Shown one piece after another: positions 53,659 through 61,554 of a DNA stretch of 64,000 bases. A program made the position numbers and the translations under genes. Position 1 is the first letter of the stretch; each line of letters starts with the position of its first letter. Where the stretch lies: positions 62,001 to 126,000 of the forward strand of contig NZ_VTOM01000017.1 of NCBI RefSeq assembly GCF_009765365.1, written 5' to 3'. The stretch comes from Antarcticirhabdus aurantiaca. Lineage in GTDB: Bacteria > Pseudomonadota > Alphaproteobacteria > Rhizobiales > Rhizobiaceae. The notes below the pieces were generated by a model that saw only the letters and a list, made by a program, of their open reading frames with translations, ran no database searches and had not been told where the DNA came from.

Positions 53659-53883
53659 ATGGCTTCAGCTCAGCTCTTCCTGAACGGCGCCCGCGTCACG
53701 CGTGAGTTCCGCGACGCGCTCTTCGATCAGGCCAACCGCGCCGGCATCACCCCTAACGAGTTCGTCATCACCGCTGCCGCCGAGAAGCTGAAGCGCTCGG
53801 GCGCCGAGTTCCCCGGCATCTTTCATCGCGGCGATCTCGACATGGTCGGCATCGGCGCGGCCAGCGGTGCGAGGGCTGCCTGA
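53659..53883 (+). CDS. Small ribbon-helix-helix-like protein
   Basis: 74 aa. AQLFLNGARVTREFRDALFD and RAGITPNEFVITAAAEKLK resemble an Arc/MetJ-type beta-helix-helix pattern. Its stop overlaps the next start (TGATG), coupling it to the large virion protein. Could regulate the late unit (inference). Confidence 0.6.
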   Translation: MASAQLFLNGARVTREFRDALFDQANRAGITPNEFVITAAAEKLKRSGAEFPGIFHRGDLDMVGIGAASGARAA

Positions 53884-56843
53884 TGGCCGCCACTGCCGGA
53901 GCGCCCGGCTTCATCTTCGGCGGCAACACGGGCCTGTCCCACGCGGACCTCAAACGCCGCCGCGACGTGCTGGACGCGCTGATCGCTCGCCAGTCCGGCC
54001 AAGCGCCGCAGACCGTCGGCGAGGGCCTGAACGCTCTAGGGCAAGGCATCCTCAACGGCATCGAGGGGCGCATGCTCCGCCAGGAGGAGGAAAAGGCCGC
54101 CGGGGTCCAGGCGGGCCTCTGGAACGATCTCGCGACCGCTTCCGCATACACCCCAGCCGCGTCGAGCTACGGCACGTCGGCATCCTCGACGCCAGCCGGT
54201 TCCACCTCGACCAGCTCGGCCCCGATTGTGCCGACTGGCGACATCGAGACGAGCTTCCTCGGCGAGGTCGGAACGACGCTGAAGAACCCCTATGGCCTCG
54301 CCGCAGTCGCCGCGACGGGCCGCGCCGAGAGCGGCTACGACCCCAAGAACGCCTTCGGCTCGTGGTCTGACCCGAGCGAGAGCGGGCAGGCCGGCACCGC
54401 GGGCGGCGTCATGTCCTGGCGAGCTGAACGCCTCGACGCGCTGCGCAAGTTCGCTGGCGACAACGGCGACGACCCGAACCGTCCAAGCCCGCAGACACAG
54501 GCGCGGTTCTTCCTCCAGGAGGACCCGGCGCTCGTCGAGCGGCTGAACTCGGCCAAGAGTGTCGAGGAAGCGCAGAGTGCCATCAATGGCGCTTGGAAGT
54601 TCGCCGGGTACGATCGCCCCGGGGGTGAAGCCGATCGGCGCCTCGGCCTTGCTCGCGGCTACCTCTCGTCCTTCCAGGGCGGCGGCGATCGGCAGGGCGC
54701 GCAGGTCGCGAGCCTCGACCCGTCTGCGGGCATGGGCGCGACGGCTCCGGCGGCGGGTAATTTCGATTGGAGCCCCTACGCCACGGCCGGAGCGACGCGC
54801 GAGGACAGCTTCTCCGGCATGACGCCCGAGTTCCGCGGCGGCCTTCAGGCGCTCGTCCAGAACGCCCCGCCGGAACTCGGTCTTCAGATCGGCTCCGGCT
54901 ACCGCTCGGTGGAGCGCCAGCAGGAGCTATGGGACGCTTCCGACAAGACGGGGCGCACCGTCGCCCGTCCTGGCCATTCGCAGCACAACCATGGCAACGC
55001 TGCGGACCTCTACGCAGGCGGGCAGCGCCTCGACAAGGCGAGCCCCGCAGCGCGCCAGTGGGTGCATGAGAACGCCGCTCGGTTCGGCCTATCGTTCCCG
55101 ATGGATTACGAGCCATGGCACGTCGAGCTTGCCGGTGCCCGTGGGGGCAAAACTCAGGGTGCCCATAGTTCTGCCTCGGCCCCCGTTCAGGTCGCCAGCC
55201 TCGACCCCTCTGCCGGCATGGCGCAGACGAACCCACGGGCGAACGCCTCCGTCTCGACGGGTCAGATGACGGAGAGCACGACCATGCCGGCGGCTCGGTC
55301 TTCACGCGAGGCCCTGGAGCGTGCCACGGCACAAGTAGACGCCCTTGAGGCGGGATACGGCGCCATGGCCTACGCGCCTCAGCCCGCACGGCACGGCATC
55401 GAACTCGGCACCGGCATCGTGGATGTGCCGAACCCGGTTCAGGCGCGTGGCCCGACGCCCGTTCGCACGGTCGCCGCGACCCCTGTCGACGCGCAGCAGT
55501 ACGACCTGCCGCCGATCCCGACCGCAGCCGACCGCAGCGCACTCGCCCCTGCCGATCCGTGGGCGGGCCTGCGTGAGGTGTCGCCCGACGCTGCCACCGG
55601 CCGCCAGCGGGTCGCGGAAGCCGTGCTCGCGAACGGCGGCACCATGACGGACGCGAGGAGCAACGCCTCGCCGGCCGTGCAGCAGGTGGCGCAGGCATAC
55701 TCCGAGGCTCAGCAGCGCCAGAGCCAGCCCCAGCAGGATCCGCGCATCGCCGCCGCCACGCGGGTGCTGTCGAACCCGGCAGCACGGCCTGAGCAGCGGG
55801 AGCTTGCCGCGCGCATCCTTCAGGAGGCCAGCAAGCCCGTCCAGTACGACTACCACACAGCGCCGGACGGTTCGGTGCTCCGCTTCGATCCTCGCGGTGG
55901 TGCGCCTCAGGTCATGTATCAGGGGCAGCAGAAGCCGATCCAGATCAACGACCGCTTGGTGGACCCCGCCACGGGTCGCGTCATCGCCGACTACTCCGAC
56001 CCTCAGAAGCCGCAGGAGACCTTCCAGACGCTCGGCCACGACGAGGCGCAGCAGCTCGGCCTGCCTCCAGGTGTCTACCAGCAGTCCTCGGACGGCGGGA
56101 TCTCCAAGGTAGCCGACGCGCCCAAGCCTGGTGAAGCCGAGTGGCAGGAGCTTCCGAACGGGGACTACGGCTTCTTCGACCCTGTCACGCGCCAGTTCCA
56201 AAAGCTCGGTAGCGCGCCGAAGGGCGGCGAAGGCGGTGTCATCACCCTGCCGGACGGAACGCGCGTCGTCACCGGGGGCGCAGCCCTGACGGAGGGTCAG
56301 TCCAAGGACACGGTGTTCTCCACCCGAGCCAAGGGCGCGCTACCGATCCTGGACAAGCATGCCGCCGCGCTCACCGATCGCGTCGATCGGGCAGCGGAGT
56401 GGGCGCCTCTCGGGCTCGGGCGTGAATACCTCCAGAGCACGGACTTCCAGCTCGCCCAACAGGCCGGCGACGAGTTCTTGCAGGCGATCCTTCGCAAGGA
56501 CACGGGCGCCGCCATCACAGAGCAGGAACAGATGCTCTACGGGCGCACCTATCTGCCGCAGCCTGGAGACGGTCCCGAGCTTCAGAAGCAGAAGCAGGAG
56601 GCTCGTCAGCGCGCCTTGAGAGCCATCGAGGCGGGCATGCCGCCGGCCGCCATGGTGGCGCAGGAACTGGCGCTGCGGGAGGAGGCTGCGCCGCCGGCCG
56701 GGGACGCCCCTGCCGCCGCTGCCGCCACGCCTGCGGCCATCTCGCTTCCGGACGATGTGACGGAGGAGGACATCCAACACACCATGCAGGTCCACGGGCT
56801 GACCCGGGACGAAGTGCTGAAGAGGCTGACCGATGCCCCGTGA
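53883..56843 (+). CDS. Large virion-type protein with tail lysozyme and M15 peptidase domains
   Basis: 986 aa. Residues about 120-265 resemble phage tail-tip lysozyme (candidate catalytic E149 in GRAESGYDP; GTAGGVMSWRAERLDAL). About 300-420 is an M15/VanY-type peptidase: SGYRSVERQQELW, SQHNHGNAAD (ligands H368, D375) and EPWHVEL (H413). The linker VASLDPSAGM occurs before and after the peptidase (275-284, 437-446). The C-terminal half is Gln/Ala-rich, then a conserved-looking segment AAEWAPLGLGREYLQSTDFQ. Probably degrades peptidoglycan during DNA entry. No signal peptide. Confidence 0.8.
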   Translation: MAATAGAPGFIFGGNTGLSHADLKRRRDVLDALIARQSGQAPQTVGEGLNALGQGILNGIEGRMLRQEEEKAAGVQAGLWNDLATASAYTPAASSYGTSASSTPAGSTSTSSAPIVPTGDIETSFLGEVGTTLKNPYGLAAVAATGRAESGYDPKNAFGSWSDPSESGQAGTAGGVMSWRAERLDALRKFAGDNGDDPNRPSPQTQARFFLQEDPALVERLNSAKSVEEAQSAINGAWKFAGYDRPGGEADRRLGLARGYLSSFQGGGDRQGAQVASLDPSAGMGATAPAAGNFDWSPYATAGATREDSFSGMTPEFRGGLQALVQNAPPELGLQIGSGYRSVERQQELWDASDKTGRTVARPGHSQHNHGNAADLYAGGQRLDKASPAARQWVHENAARFGLSFPMDYEPWHVELAGARGGKTQGAHSSASAPVQVASLDPSAGMAQTNPRANASVSTGQMTESTTMPAARSSREALERATAQVDALEAGYGAMAYAPQPARHGIELGTGIVDVPNPVQARGPTPVRTVAATPVDAQQYDLPPIPTAADRSALAPADPWAGLREVSPDAATGRQRVAEAVLANGGTMTDARSNASPAVQQVAQAYSEAQQRQSQPQQDPRIAAATRVLSNPAARPEQRELAARILQEASKPVQYDYHTAPDGSVLRFDPRGGAPQVMYQGQQKPIQINDRLVDPATGRVIADYSDPQKPQETFQTLGHDEAQQLGLPPGVYQQSSDGGISKVADAPKPGEAEWQELPNGDYGFFDPVTRQFQKLGSAPKGGEGGVITLPDGTRVVTGGAALTEGQSKDTVFSTRAKGALPILDKHAAALTDRVDRAAEWAPLGLGREYLQSTDFQLAQQAGDEFLQAILRKDTGAAITEQEQMLYGRTYLPQPGDGPELQKQKQEARQRALRAIEAGMPPAAMVAQELALREEAAPPAGDAPAAAAATPAAISLPDDVTEEDIQHTMQVHGLTRDEVLKRLTDAP

Positions 56844-58428
56844 TCTCCTGGCGCCCAAGGCGGCGCCCCGCGCTCCCCGCGACCTCTTCGCCGCTCCTGC
56901 GGCATCCACCGCGGCTCCGTCCGGCTACCAGCAGCCGACCCCGCCGCCGGGCATGGAGTACGATCCTGCCACCGGCCGCATGATCGACACGGCGCAGTGG
57001 GATCTCGTCCTGGAGCGCCAACGGCCCGGCTTGCTCGAACGGGTGCCCGGCGCCGCCGCTCGCACGGGACGCGTCGCCGACGACTTCGTGCGCGGCGCGG
57101 CGGATCTCGCTAGCTTCGGTTTCGCCGACGAGATCGCGGCCGGCGCGGGCGCGGCGGTTGGGAACGGCACCTACGAGCGGAACCTGGTCGCCGAGCGCCA
57201 GCGCGACGCTGAGGGTGGTGCCGCACGCCTTGCCGGCCAGATCGGCGGCGCCGTTCTCATGCCGGGCATGGCTGCGCGTTCCGTGACGGGCGCTGCGGCG
57301 CAGGGAATGGGCCAGGGTGCGCTTTACGGGTATGGTTCGGGCGAGGGAAGCGCCGCCAACCGGGCGGTCAATGCTGGTGTCGGAGCTATCTCCGGCGCGG
57401 CCGTGGGCGGCGCCGTGCGAGGCGTGACCAACGCCATCGGCAACAGGATCGCCCGCGCCAGCATCCCGAACAACGAGGCGCTGCGCGAGGCCGCCGACCG
57501 CGCCTATCAGGTCGCCGACGAGGCAGGGATCGTCTACCGGCCCGACGCCATGATGCGGCTCGGCCTGAACGTACAGCGCGACCTCGTTGAGGCGGGATAC
57601 CACCCGAGCCTCCAGCCCCGGATCGCGACCGTCCTCGACGAGGTCGACCGTCTCGGCCAGGGCAACGTCACGCTGAAGGGTGTCGACGTGCTCCGCCGCA
57701 TGGCGAGCGCCGCCGGATCGAGCATCGACCGATCGGAGCGGGCGCTGGCGACCCGCATCATCGGCCGCATCGACGACATGGTGGATAGGACCAGCGCAGA
57801 CGACGTGGTGATGGGCGATGTCGCGCGCGGGACCGTCGCTCTGCGGGACGCCCGGGACTACTGGAGCCGCCTGCGGAAGTCGGAGACGCTGGACGAGGCG
57901 GTGACGAAGGGCGAGCGCCGGGCGGCCTCCACGGGCACGGGCGGCAACGTCGACAACGCCGTCCGGCAGAACGTGCGCGGCATCCTAGAGCGTCCCGCAA
58001 CATCTCGTGGCCTCACCGATGCCGAGCGGGCGGCCGGCGAGCGCGTCGTCCGCGGCACGAAGACCCAGAACGCCGCGCGCCTGGTCGGCAAGCTCTCGCC
58101 AGAGGGCAACGGCTTGATGCTCGCGCTCGGGGTCGGCGGCAGCCTCGCCCAACCCGGCTTCGGCGTGCCGGCGATGGTCGCGGGTGCGGTGGCGAAGCGG
58201 TTCGCCGATCGCGCCACCCCGGCCAACGTCCAGCGCATGAGCGAAACCATTCGGTCGGGCGGCCTGACCTCGCGGGAGATCGTCGCCCGGGCGCTGATGG
58301 GTGAAGGACCGCCTGAGGTCGTGCAGTCGGTTCAGGAACTCATGCAGCGGGACGCGCTGGTCCGCGCCTTGGGTGCTCGGGCAGCAAGCATTGGGGCCGA
58401 TCGGGCGATGGATGCGGTGAGGCGCTAG
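56833..58428 (+). CDS. Glycine-zipper-rich protein, possible DNA-ejection/internal virion protein
   Basis: 531 aa. Pro-rich N-terminus, GMEYDPATGRMIDTAQWDLV, then a Gly/Ala-zipper stretch about residues 130-200 (VGAISGAAVGGAVRGV) and a helical C-terminal half with another hydrophobic patch (MLALGVGGSLAQPGFGV). Overlaps the upstream gene by 11 nt. Composition and position recall podovirus ejection proteins, but no homologue is named here. Confidence 0.6.
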   Translation: MPRDLLAPKAAPRAPRDLFAAPAASTAAPSGYQQPTPPPGMEYDPATGRMIDTAQWDLVLERQRPGLLERVPGAAARTGRVADDFVRGAADLASFGFADEIAAGAGAAVGNGTYERNLVAERQRDAEGGAARLAGQIGGAVLMPGMAARSVTGAAAQGMGQGALYGYGSGEGSAANRAVNAGVGAISGAAVGGAVRGVTNAIGNRIARASIPNNEALREAADRAYQVADEAGIVYRPDAMMRLGLNVQRDLVEAGYHPSLQPRIATVLDEVDRLGQGNVTLKGVDVLRRMASAAGSSIDRSERALATRIIGRIDDMVDRTSADDVVMGDVARGTVALRDARDYWSRLRKSETLDEAVTKGERRAASTGTGGNVDNAVRQNVRGILERPATSRGLTDAERAAGERVVRGTKTQNAARLVGKLSPEGNGLMLALGVGGSLAQPGFGVPAMVAGAVAKRFADRATPANVQRMSETIRSGGLTSREIVARALMGEGPPEVVQSVQELMQRDALVRALGARAASIGADRAMDAVRR

Positions 58429-58625
58429 GTGCCGCCCATGGCGATGTAGAACGAGACACCAAGGAAGCCGAAAACGCCAAGGAAGCCCCACAGGTAGACG
58501 CTTAGGTGCTCCTTCGCCTGCTCGCGTCGGCTGACCTGGACGCAGCACCAAACGAACGTGACCGTCAGGAGGTTGGCGCCGAGGACGGCGGCGAGGATGG
58601 TCCAGAAGAGAGTTTGCGAGGTCAT
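58425..58625 (-). CDS. Small two-helix membrane protein (holin-like?)
   Basis: 66 aa. Two hydrophobic helices (LFWTILAAVLGANLLTVTFV and LWGFLGVFGFLGVSFYIAM) separated by a charged loop (SRREQAKEH). Minus strand, overlapping the end of the preceding gene by 4 nt, in a gap of 300 nt. No good ribosome site. A holin is possible next to lysis/entry genes, but the opposite strand argues for caution. Confidence 0.45.
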   Translation of the reverse strand: MTSQTLFWTILAAVLGANLLTVTFVWCCVQVSRREQAKEHLSVYLWGFLGVFGFLGVSFYIAMGGT

Positions 58626-58727
58626 AGGCTCAGGATCGGCCGGCGCAGGGATCAACGTCTCGGACTTTCGTCGTTCCGCCTGCCCGTGTCGACCCGACCT
58701 CAGGATTTGTTGTGAAAGGCAGTCAAC

Positions 58728-59087
58728 ATGACCAACGCTTCCGCTCCCTTCGTTCCCACCGCCGCCGATGTCGGCCGTGAGCTGGGCCGTTACGTTGAAG
58801 CGCCGTATGGCGGCACCTTCGATCCCGACATCTGCCGAGCCTTCGTGTTCGGCATGTTGCAAGCGCCGAGCCTGTCGCCTGCCGACGCGCTGGCGCTCGT
58901 CTCGTGGGCGTCGGTGCTCCTGCCGCACGCCATCGCGCAGATGCCCGACGACGAGGAGCCGACCGGCGGCCCGAAAGCCAACGTCTCGCAGGCTGCGGCT
59001 ATGATGGCGCGCGCCGTCGCAGCCCTTGAGACCTCGACCGGCATCGCTGGCGAGGCCTTCATCGGCACGTTCAGCACCCGCAACTGA
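58728..59087 (+). CDS. Hypothetical protein of the element
   Basis: 119 aa, unrecognised. Segments GRYVEAPYGGTFDPDICRAF and LSPADALALVSWASVLLPHA, then an Ala-rich helical tail. AAAGG ribosome site 11 nt before the ATG. Begins the right-hand run of small phage-like genes. Confidence 0.6.
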   Translation: MTNASAPFVPTAADVGRELGRYVEAPYGGTFDPDICRAFVFGMLQAPSLSPADALALVSWASVLLPHAIAQMPDDEEPTGGPKANVSQAAAMMARAVAALETSTGIAGEAFIGTFSTRN

Positions 59088-59099
59088 GGAGTAGACACG

Positions 59100-59360
59100 A
59101 TGAGCACACTTCGTACCCGCCTGCGGCAGATCGAAAAGCGAGTGGAGGCCGAGAGCCGCGAGGGCCGGCTGATCGTGCTTCAGGACGGCGAGCCCGGCGA
59201 CGACGCCATGGTTGCCTTTCTCAGCGCCCAGGGCATGGCCAGGACAAAGGCGGACCAAGTCGTTCATTTCCGCACGATCTATGAGAACCGTGACGGCAGC
59301 GACCAGCCTTGCGGCCCTATGCACCTCCTCGGCGTCACACCTCTTGCGAGCCGGTTCTGA
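59100..59360 (+). CDS. Small hypothetical protein, paralogue of the next gene
   Basis: 86 aa. A short coiled-coil start (LRTRLRQIEKRVEAESREG), then RLIVLQDGEPGDDAMVAFLS. Shares layout with the following gene (basic coiled coil, beta strand, charged loop, Ala-rich helix). GAGGA ribosome site; its stop overlaps the next ATG (TGATG). Confidence 0.6.
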   Translation: MSTLRTRLRQIEKRVEAESREGRLIVLQDGEPGDDAMVAFLSAQGMARTKADQVVHFRTIYENRDGSDQPCGPMHLLGVTPLASRF

Positions 59361-59605
59361 TGGCTGCCCTCGCGAGCCAGTTGGCGAAGCTGGAAAGGCG
59401 CTTCACCGCCGTCCAGCGCCCTCGTGGGCGCGTGTTCGAGTGCATCGTGCGGCGGGGCCACGAAGAGCCCGACCGTGCCGCTGCTTATGCCGCCCTCGGC
59501 TTCATGCCCGATGCTGATGACGTGGAGATCATGCGCGTGGTCGTCACGCCGGCCGGGCAGACGCCTTCCAGCATCGTGCCGCGGGCGCAGCTCTGGCCAT
59601 ACTGA
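59360..59605 (+). CDS. Small hypothetical protein, paralogue of the previous gene
   Basis: 81 aa. LASQLAKLERRFTAVQRPRG, then RVFECIVRRGHEEPDRAAAY and a final beta strand VEIMRVVVTPAG. Same architecture as the previous gene; overlaps it by 1 nt. Function unknown. Confidence 0.6.
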   Translation: MAALASQLAKLERRFTAVQRPRGRVFECIVRRGHEEPDRAAAYAALGFMPDADDVEIMRVVVTPAGQTPSSIVPRAQLWPY

Positions 59606-59624
59606 CTGAATAGAGGATCATCCG

Positions 59625-60077
59625 ATGTCACAGCATGGAGGCGCGAGGGCCGGGGCGGGCCGAAAGCCGGGAGCTGCCACACGGCGCACATCCGACTTGG
59701 TGGCGAGCCTGATGGAGACCGGCAAGTCCCCTGTCGAGTATCTGGTCGACCTCTACCGCGACGAGAACGCGGACGCCAAGGATAGGGCATGGGCCGCCAA
59801 CGCGGCGGCGCCGTACATGCACCCGCGCATAGCGCCGGCCGCATCGAAGGTGGTGCTGGATCTGCCGGACACCTCGACGCCCGCGGGAGTGAAGGAGGCG
59901 ATCGGCGCAGTGATCAAGGCTGTTGCGGCAGGGGAGATCGCCCCCGCCGAGGGCCAGCATCTGGTGTCGATCATCGAGGCGCAGCGCAAGGCCATCGAGA
60001 CGACGGACCTTGCCAGCCGCATGGAGGCGCTGGTTGAGGCGTTGGAGGCCAAGGAGGCGTCATCCGGGCGGCGGTGA
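59625..60077 (+). CDS. Phage-type protein with GGARAGAGRKPG start
   Basis: 150 aa. The N-terminal GGARAGAGRKPG and the later AAAPYMHPRIAP are recurrent in phage small terminase-like/DUF5681-type proteins. A helical C-terminus (SRMEALVEALEAKEA) follows. It could be a small terminase or DNA-packaging helper; no large terminase gene is present. AGAGGA ribosome site. Confidence 0.6.
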   Translation: MSQHGGARAGAGRKPGAATRRTSDLVASLMETGKSPVEYLVDLYRDENADAKDRAWAANAAAPYMHPRIAPAASKVVLDLPDTSTPAGVKEAIGAVIKAVAAGEIAPAEGQHLVSIIEAQRKAIETTDLASRMEALVEALEAKEASSGRR

Positions 60078-60313
60078 GTTGATAGAAATCATACTCAGTC
60101 AAGGGGAGGTCATCCGCGCATAGCCGTGGCGGTGCTGTTCGTGGTGGGGATGATGTCGGCTGCTTGGTTGGCAACCGTTAGCTCTCCGTGACACGTGCCT
60201 AACCGCCACCTAAGCTGCTGGCGCGGGTCATGACGGCCCGAACCTCATGCCCCGCCGCGAGGCCCGTCACTCCTTCCGCGGAAGTGGCGGGCTTCGTCAT
60301 TTCGGGCCGGCCG
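60078..60313. other. Intergenic region with a hairpin, no gene seen
   Basis: 236 bp after the last clear phage gene. A stem at 60262-60270/60284-60292 (one G-U pair), with an inner stem, may terminate the small-gene unit. The right end of the element could lie here, but no repeat of the left flank was found. Confidence 0.4.
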
Positions 60314-60523
60314 TCACAATCCGCTTATGATCGTTGACCCTATAGCCCGTCGCCGCGGCTCATCCGCAGCTTCGTCACGATCTAACTCCGCGTTCCAACC
60401 GCAGCACCACCATCGATGCTCCGTGGCCTCTCGTGGATAGGGATTGTCACTTCGCTGAAGATCCTGCCGATAGGCTTCTATACCCTCATGAACGACCATG
60501 CTCTGGTCGAGGCTTTCTACCAT
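60314..60523 (-). CDS. Rmf/CrpP-like small protein
   Basis: 69 aa. The segment AYRQDLQRSDNPYPREATEH followed by RWWCCGWNAE matches the Rmf/CrpP-type pattern (a helix, then DNPYP, then WxxGW). The ATG at 60523 has GGAGGG 7 nt upstream, which decides the start. E. coli Rmf hibernates ribosomes; CrpP was described in fluoroquinolone resistance. The role here is unknown. Confidence 0.55.
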   Translation of the reverse strand: MVESLDQSMVVHEGIEAYRQDLQRSDNPYPREATEHRWWCCGWNAELDRDEAADEPRRRAIGSTIISGL

Positions 60524-60730
60524 CAAGGCGCCCTCCATTCGCGTCAGATACGGATGTGGCCGTCGATCGGACGCATGTCGGGTCGCATCAGCACCACGCT
60601 CGCCCAGCAAAATCTCCGATGGGAGGCTTTGACGTCATGTCTGCTTGATCTGCCGTAGGGTGATCACCTACCGTTCAGGTGTAGTTCGATATGAGTCGCG
60701 CTCTACGCTGTGAGAAATGAGGGGGATCGG

Positions 60731-61105
60731 ATGAGACATATAGCTTTGGGAGCAGTTCTTCTGCTCGCTTTGGCAGGTTGCACATCAACGGGGTCGAGCG
60801 GCTCTGACGCGGCTTCCGCTCCAGCTGCAGCAAGCGAGGATCGCTCGGCATTCGTTGGCAACTGGTCCGGCAGCCTGACGAGCGGCGATCCGATCACCGT
60901 CTCGGTGCCTGCTTCTGGCAATCCGAGCTACAGCTACAACGGCGACAGGGTTCCCGTGCGCTCGGCTCGCTTGTCCGGTGGGTCACTGGTGCTGACCGTT
61001 GGTTCCGGTGGCGGCACGGTCACGCTGACCCCGCAAGGTAAGCAGCTCGGCCTCGCTTATCGCTTCCGCGGCAACAGCGCTTCTGGCGTGCTCTCGCGCG
61101 CCTGA
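60731..61105 (+). CDS. Small predicted lipoprotein
   Basis: 124 aa. Lipobox LALAGC (Cys at about residue 17) after MRHIALGAVLL, then a Ser/Ala-rich linker and a beta-rich domain (FVGNWSGSLTSG, GGSLVLTVGSGGGTVTLTPQ). GGGGG ribosome site just upstream. Outer-membrane or periplasmic; function unknown. Confidence 0.7.
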   Translation: MRHIALGAVLLLALAGCTSTGSSGSDAASAPAAASEDRSAFVGNWSGSLTSGDPITVSVPASGNPSYSYNGDRVPVRSARLSGGSLVLTVGSGGGTVTLTPQGKQLGLAYRFRGNSASGVLSRA

Positions 61106-61126
61106 TCTGGGTCCAAGCAGATTTGG

Positions 61127-61160
61127 CCCCGTCGCATCATCCCCGATGCGGCGGGGTTTT
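61127..61160 (+). terminator. Intrinsic terminator of the lipoprotein gene
   Basis: 12-bp stem with one G-U pair (61127-61138 with 61145-61156), 6-nt loop, then TTTT. Confidence 0.8.
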
Positions 61161-61240
61161 GTCGTCAGTCAGGTTCAGGCAAGTGCGCCATAGCAGCTTG
61201 TCACTGCGGGTGCCCTTTTGGGAATTCGCCACCCGCAAGC

Positions 61241-61276
61241 AGCCCGCTTCCTTCGCACGGGGAAGCGGGCTTTTCC
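61241..61276 (+). terminator. Second terminator-like hairpin
   Basis: Perfect 11-bp stem (61241-61251 with 61261-61271), 9-nt loop, followed by TTTCCGTTTT. No gene precedes it closely except the already terminated lipoprotein gene. Confidence 0.7.
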
Positions 61277-61554
61277 GTTTTAGCCCTCCCGATGCGGGAG
61301 CAGGACCAGCCGCTCGACCATCCGGCCTCAGTATCCTGCCTTTCGCTGCGCCAGATGCGCGTTGGCCGCCCGCTGCGCCTGATCCGACGAGATCGCCATG
61401 CGCCTGTCACGGTCAGGTGCCTCCACCTTGAAGTCGGCCGTCTCGCCAAGTCGCACACAGATGAGTTCGAGCAGCCAGCGGACACAGCGCGCGGCAGCAG
61501 GACGATGTTGGGTCGATCGCCCCGCCGCCGACCAGAGAGCTCACAGCATAGCGG

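Larger units (their letters stand above)
45087..60077. mobile_element. Integrated phage-like element (prophage remnant or satellite), minimal extent
   Basis: Runs at least from the P4-type integrase to the last phage-like small gene. Contents in order: integrase, unknown, HTH protein, overlapping replication cassette with Toprim/DUF3987, KAP NTPase cargo, virion lysozyme/peptidase, ejection-type protein, small phage genes. No large terminase, portal, capsid or tail genes are seen. Local GC drops in 46.3-47.1 and 51.3-53.6 kb. The left end must lie between 44912 and 45087; the right end may extend past 60.1 kb. No att repeat was found by eye. Confidence 0.75.
61106..61554. other. 449-bp region with hairpins and a gene remnant
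   Basis: No full gene supported. Contains the lipoprotein terminator, a second terminator-like hairpin, and between them GCGGGTG (61206-61212) paired with CACCCGC (61230-61236). On the minus strand, 61328-61456 encodes a 42-residue fragment ending ANAHLAQRKAGY with only a GTG start and no ribosome site; the frame is open further upstream without an ATG. It looks like a decayed small gene. Confidence 0.4.

Noticed and set aside
60416-60658. 80-codon plus-strand frame with hydrophobic start
   Set aside because: Overlaps the Rmf/CrpP-like minus-strand gene, which has a far better ribosome site and motif.
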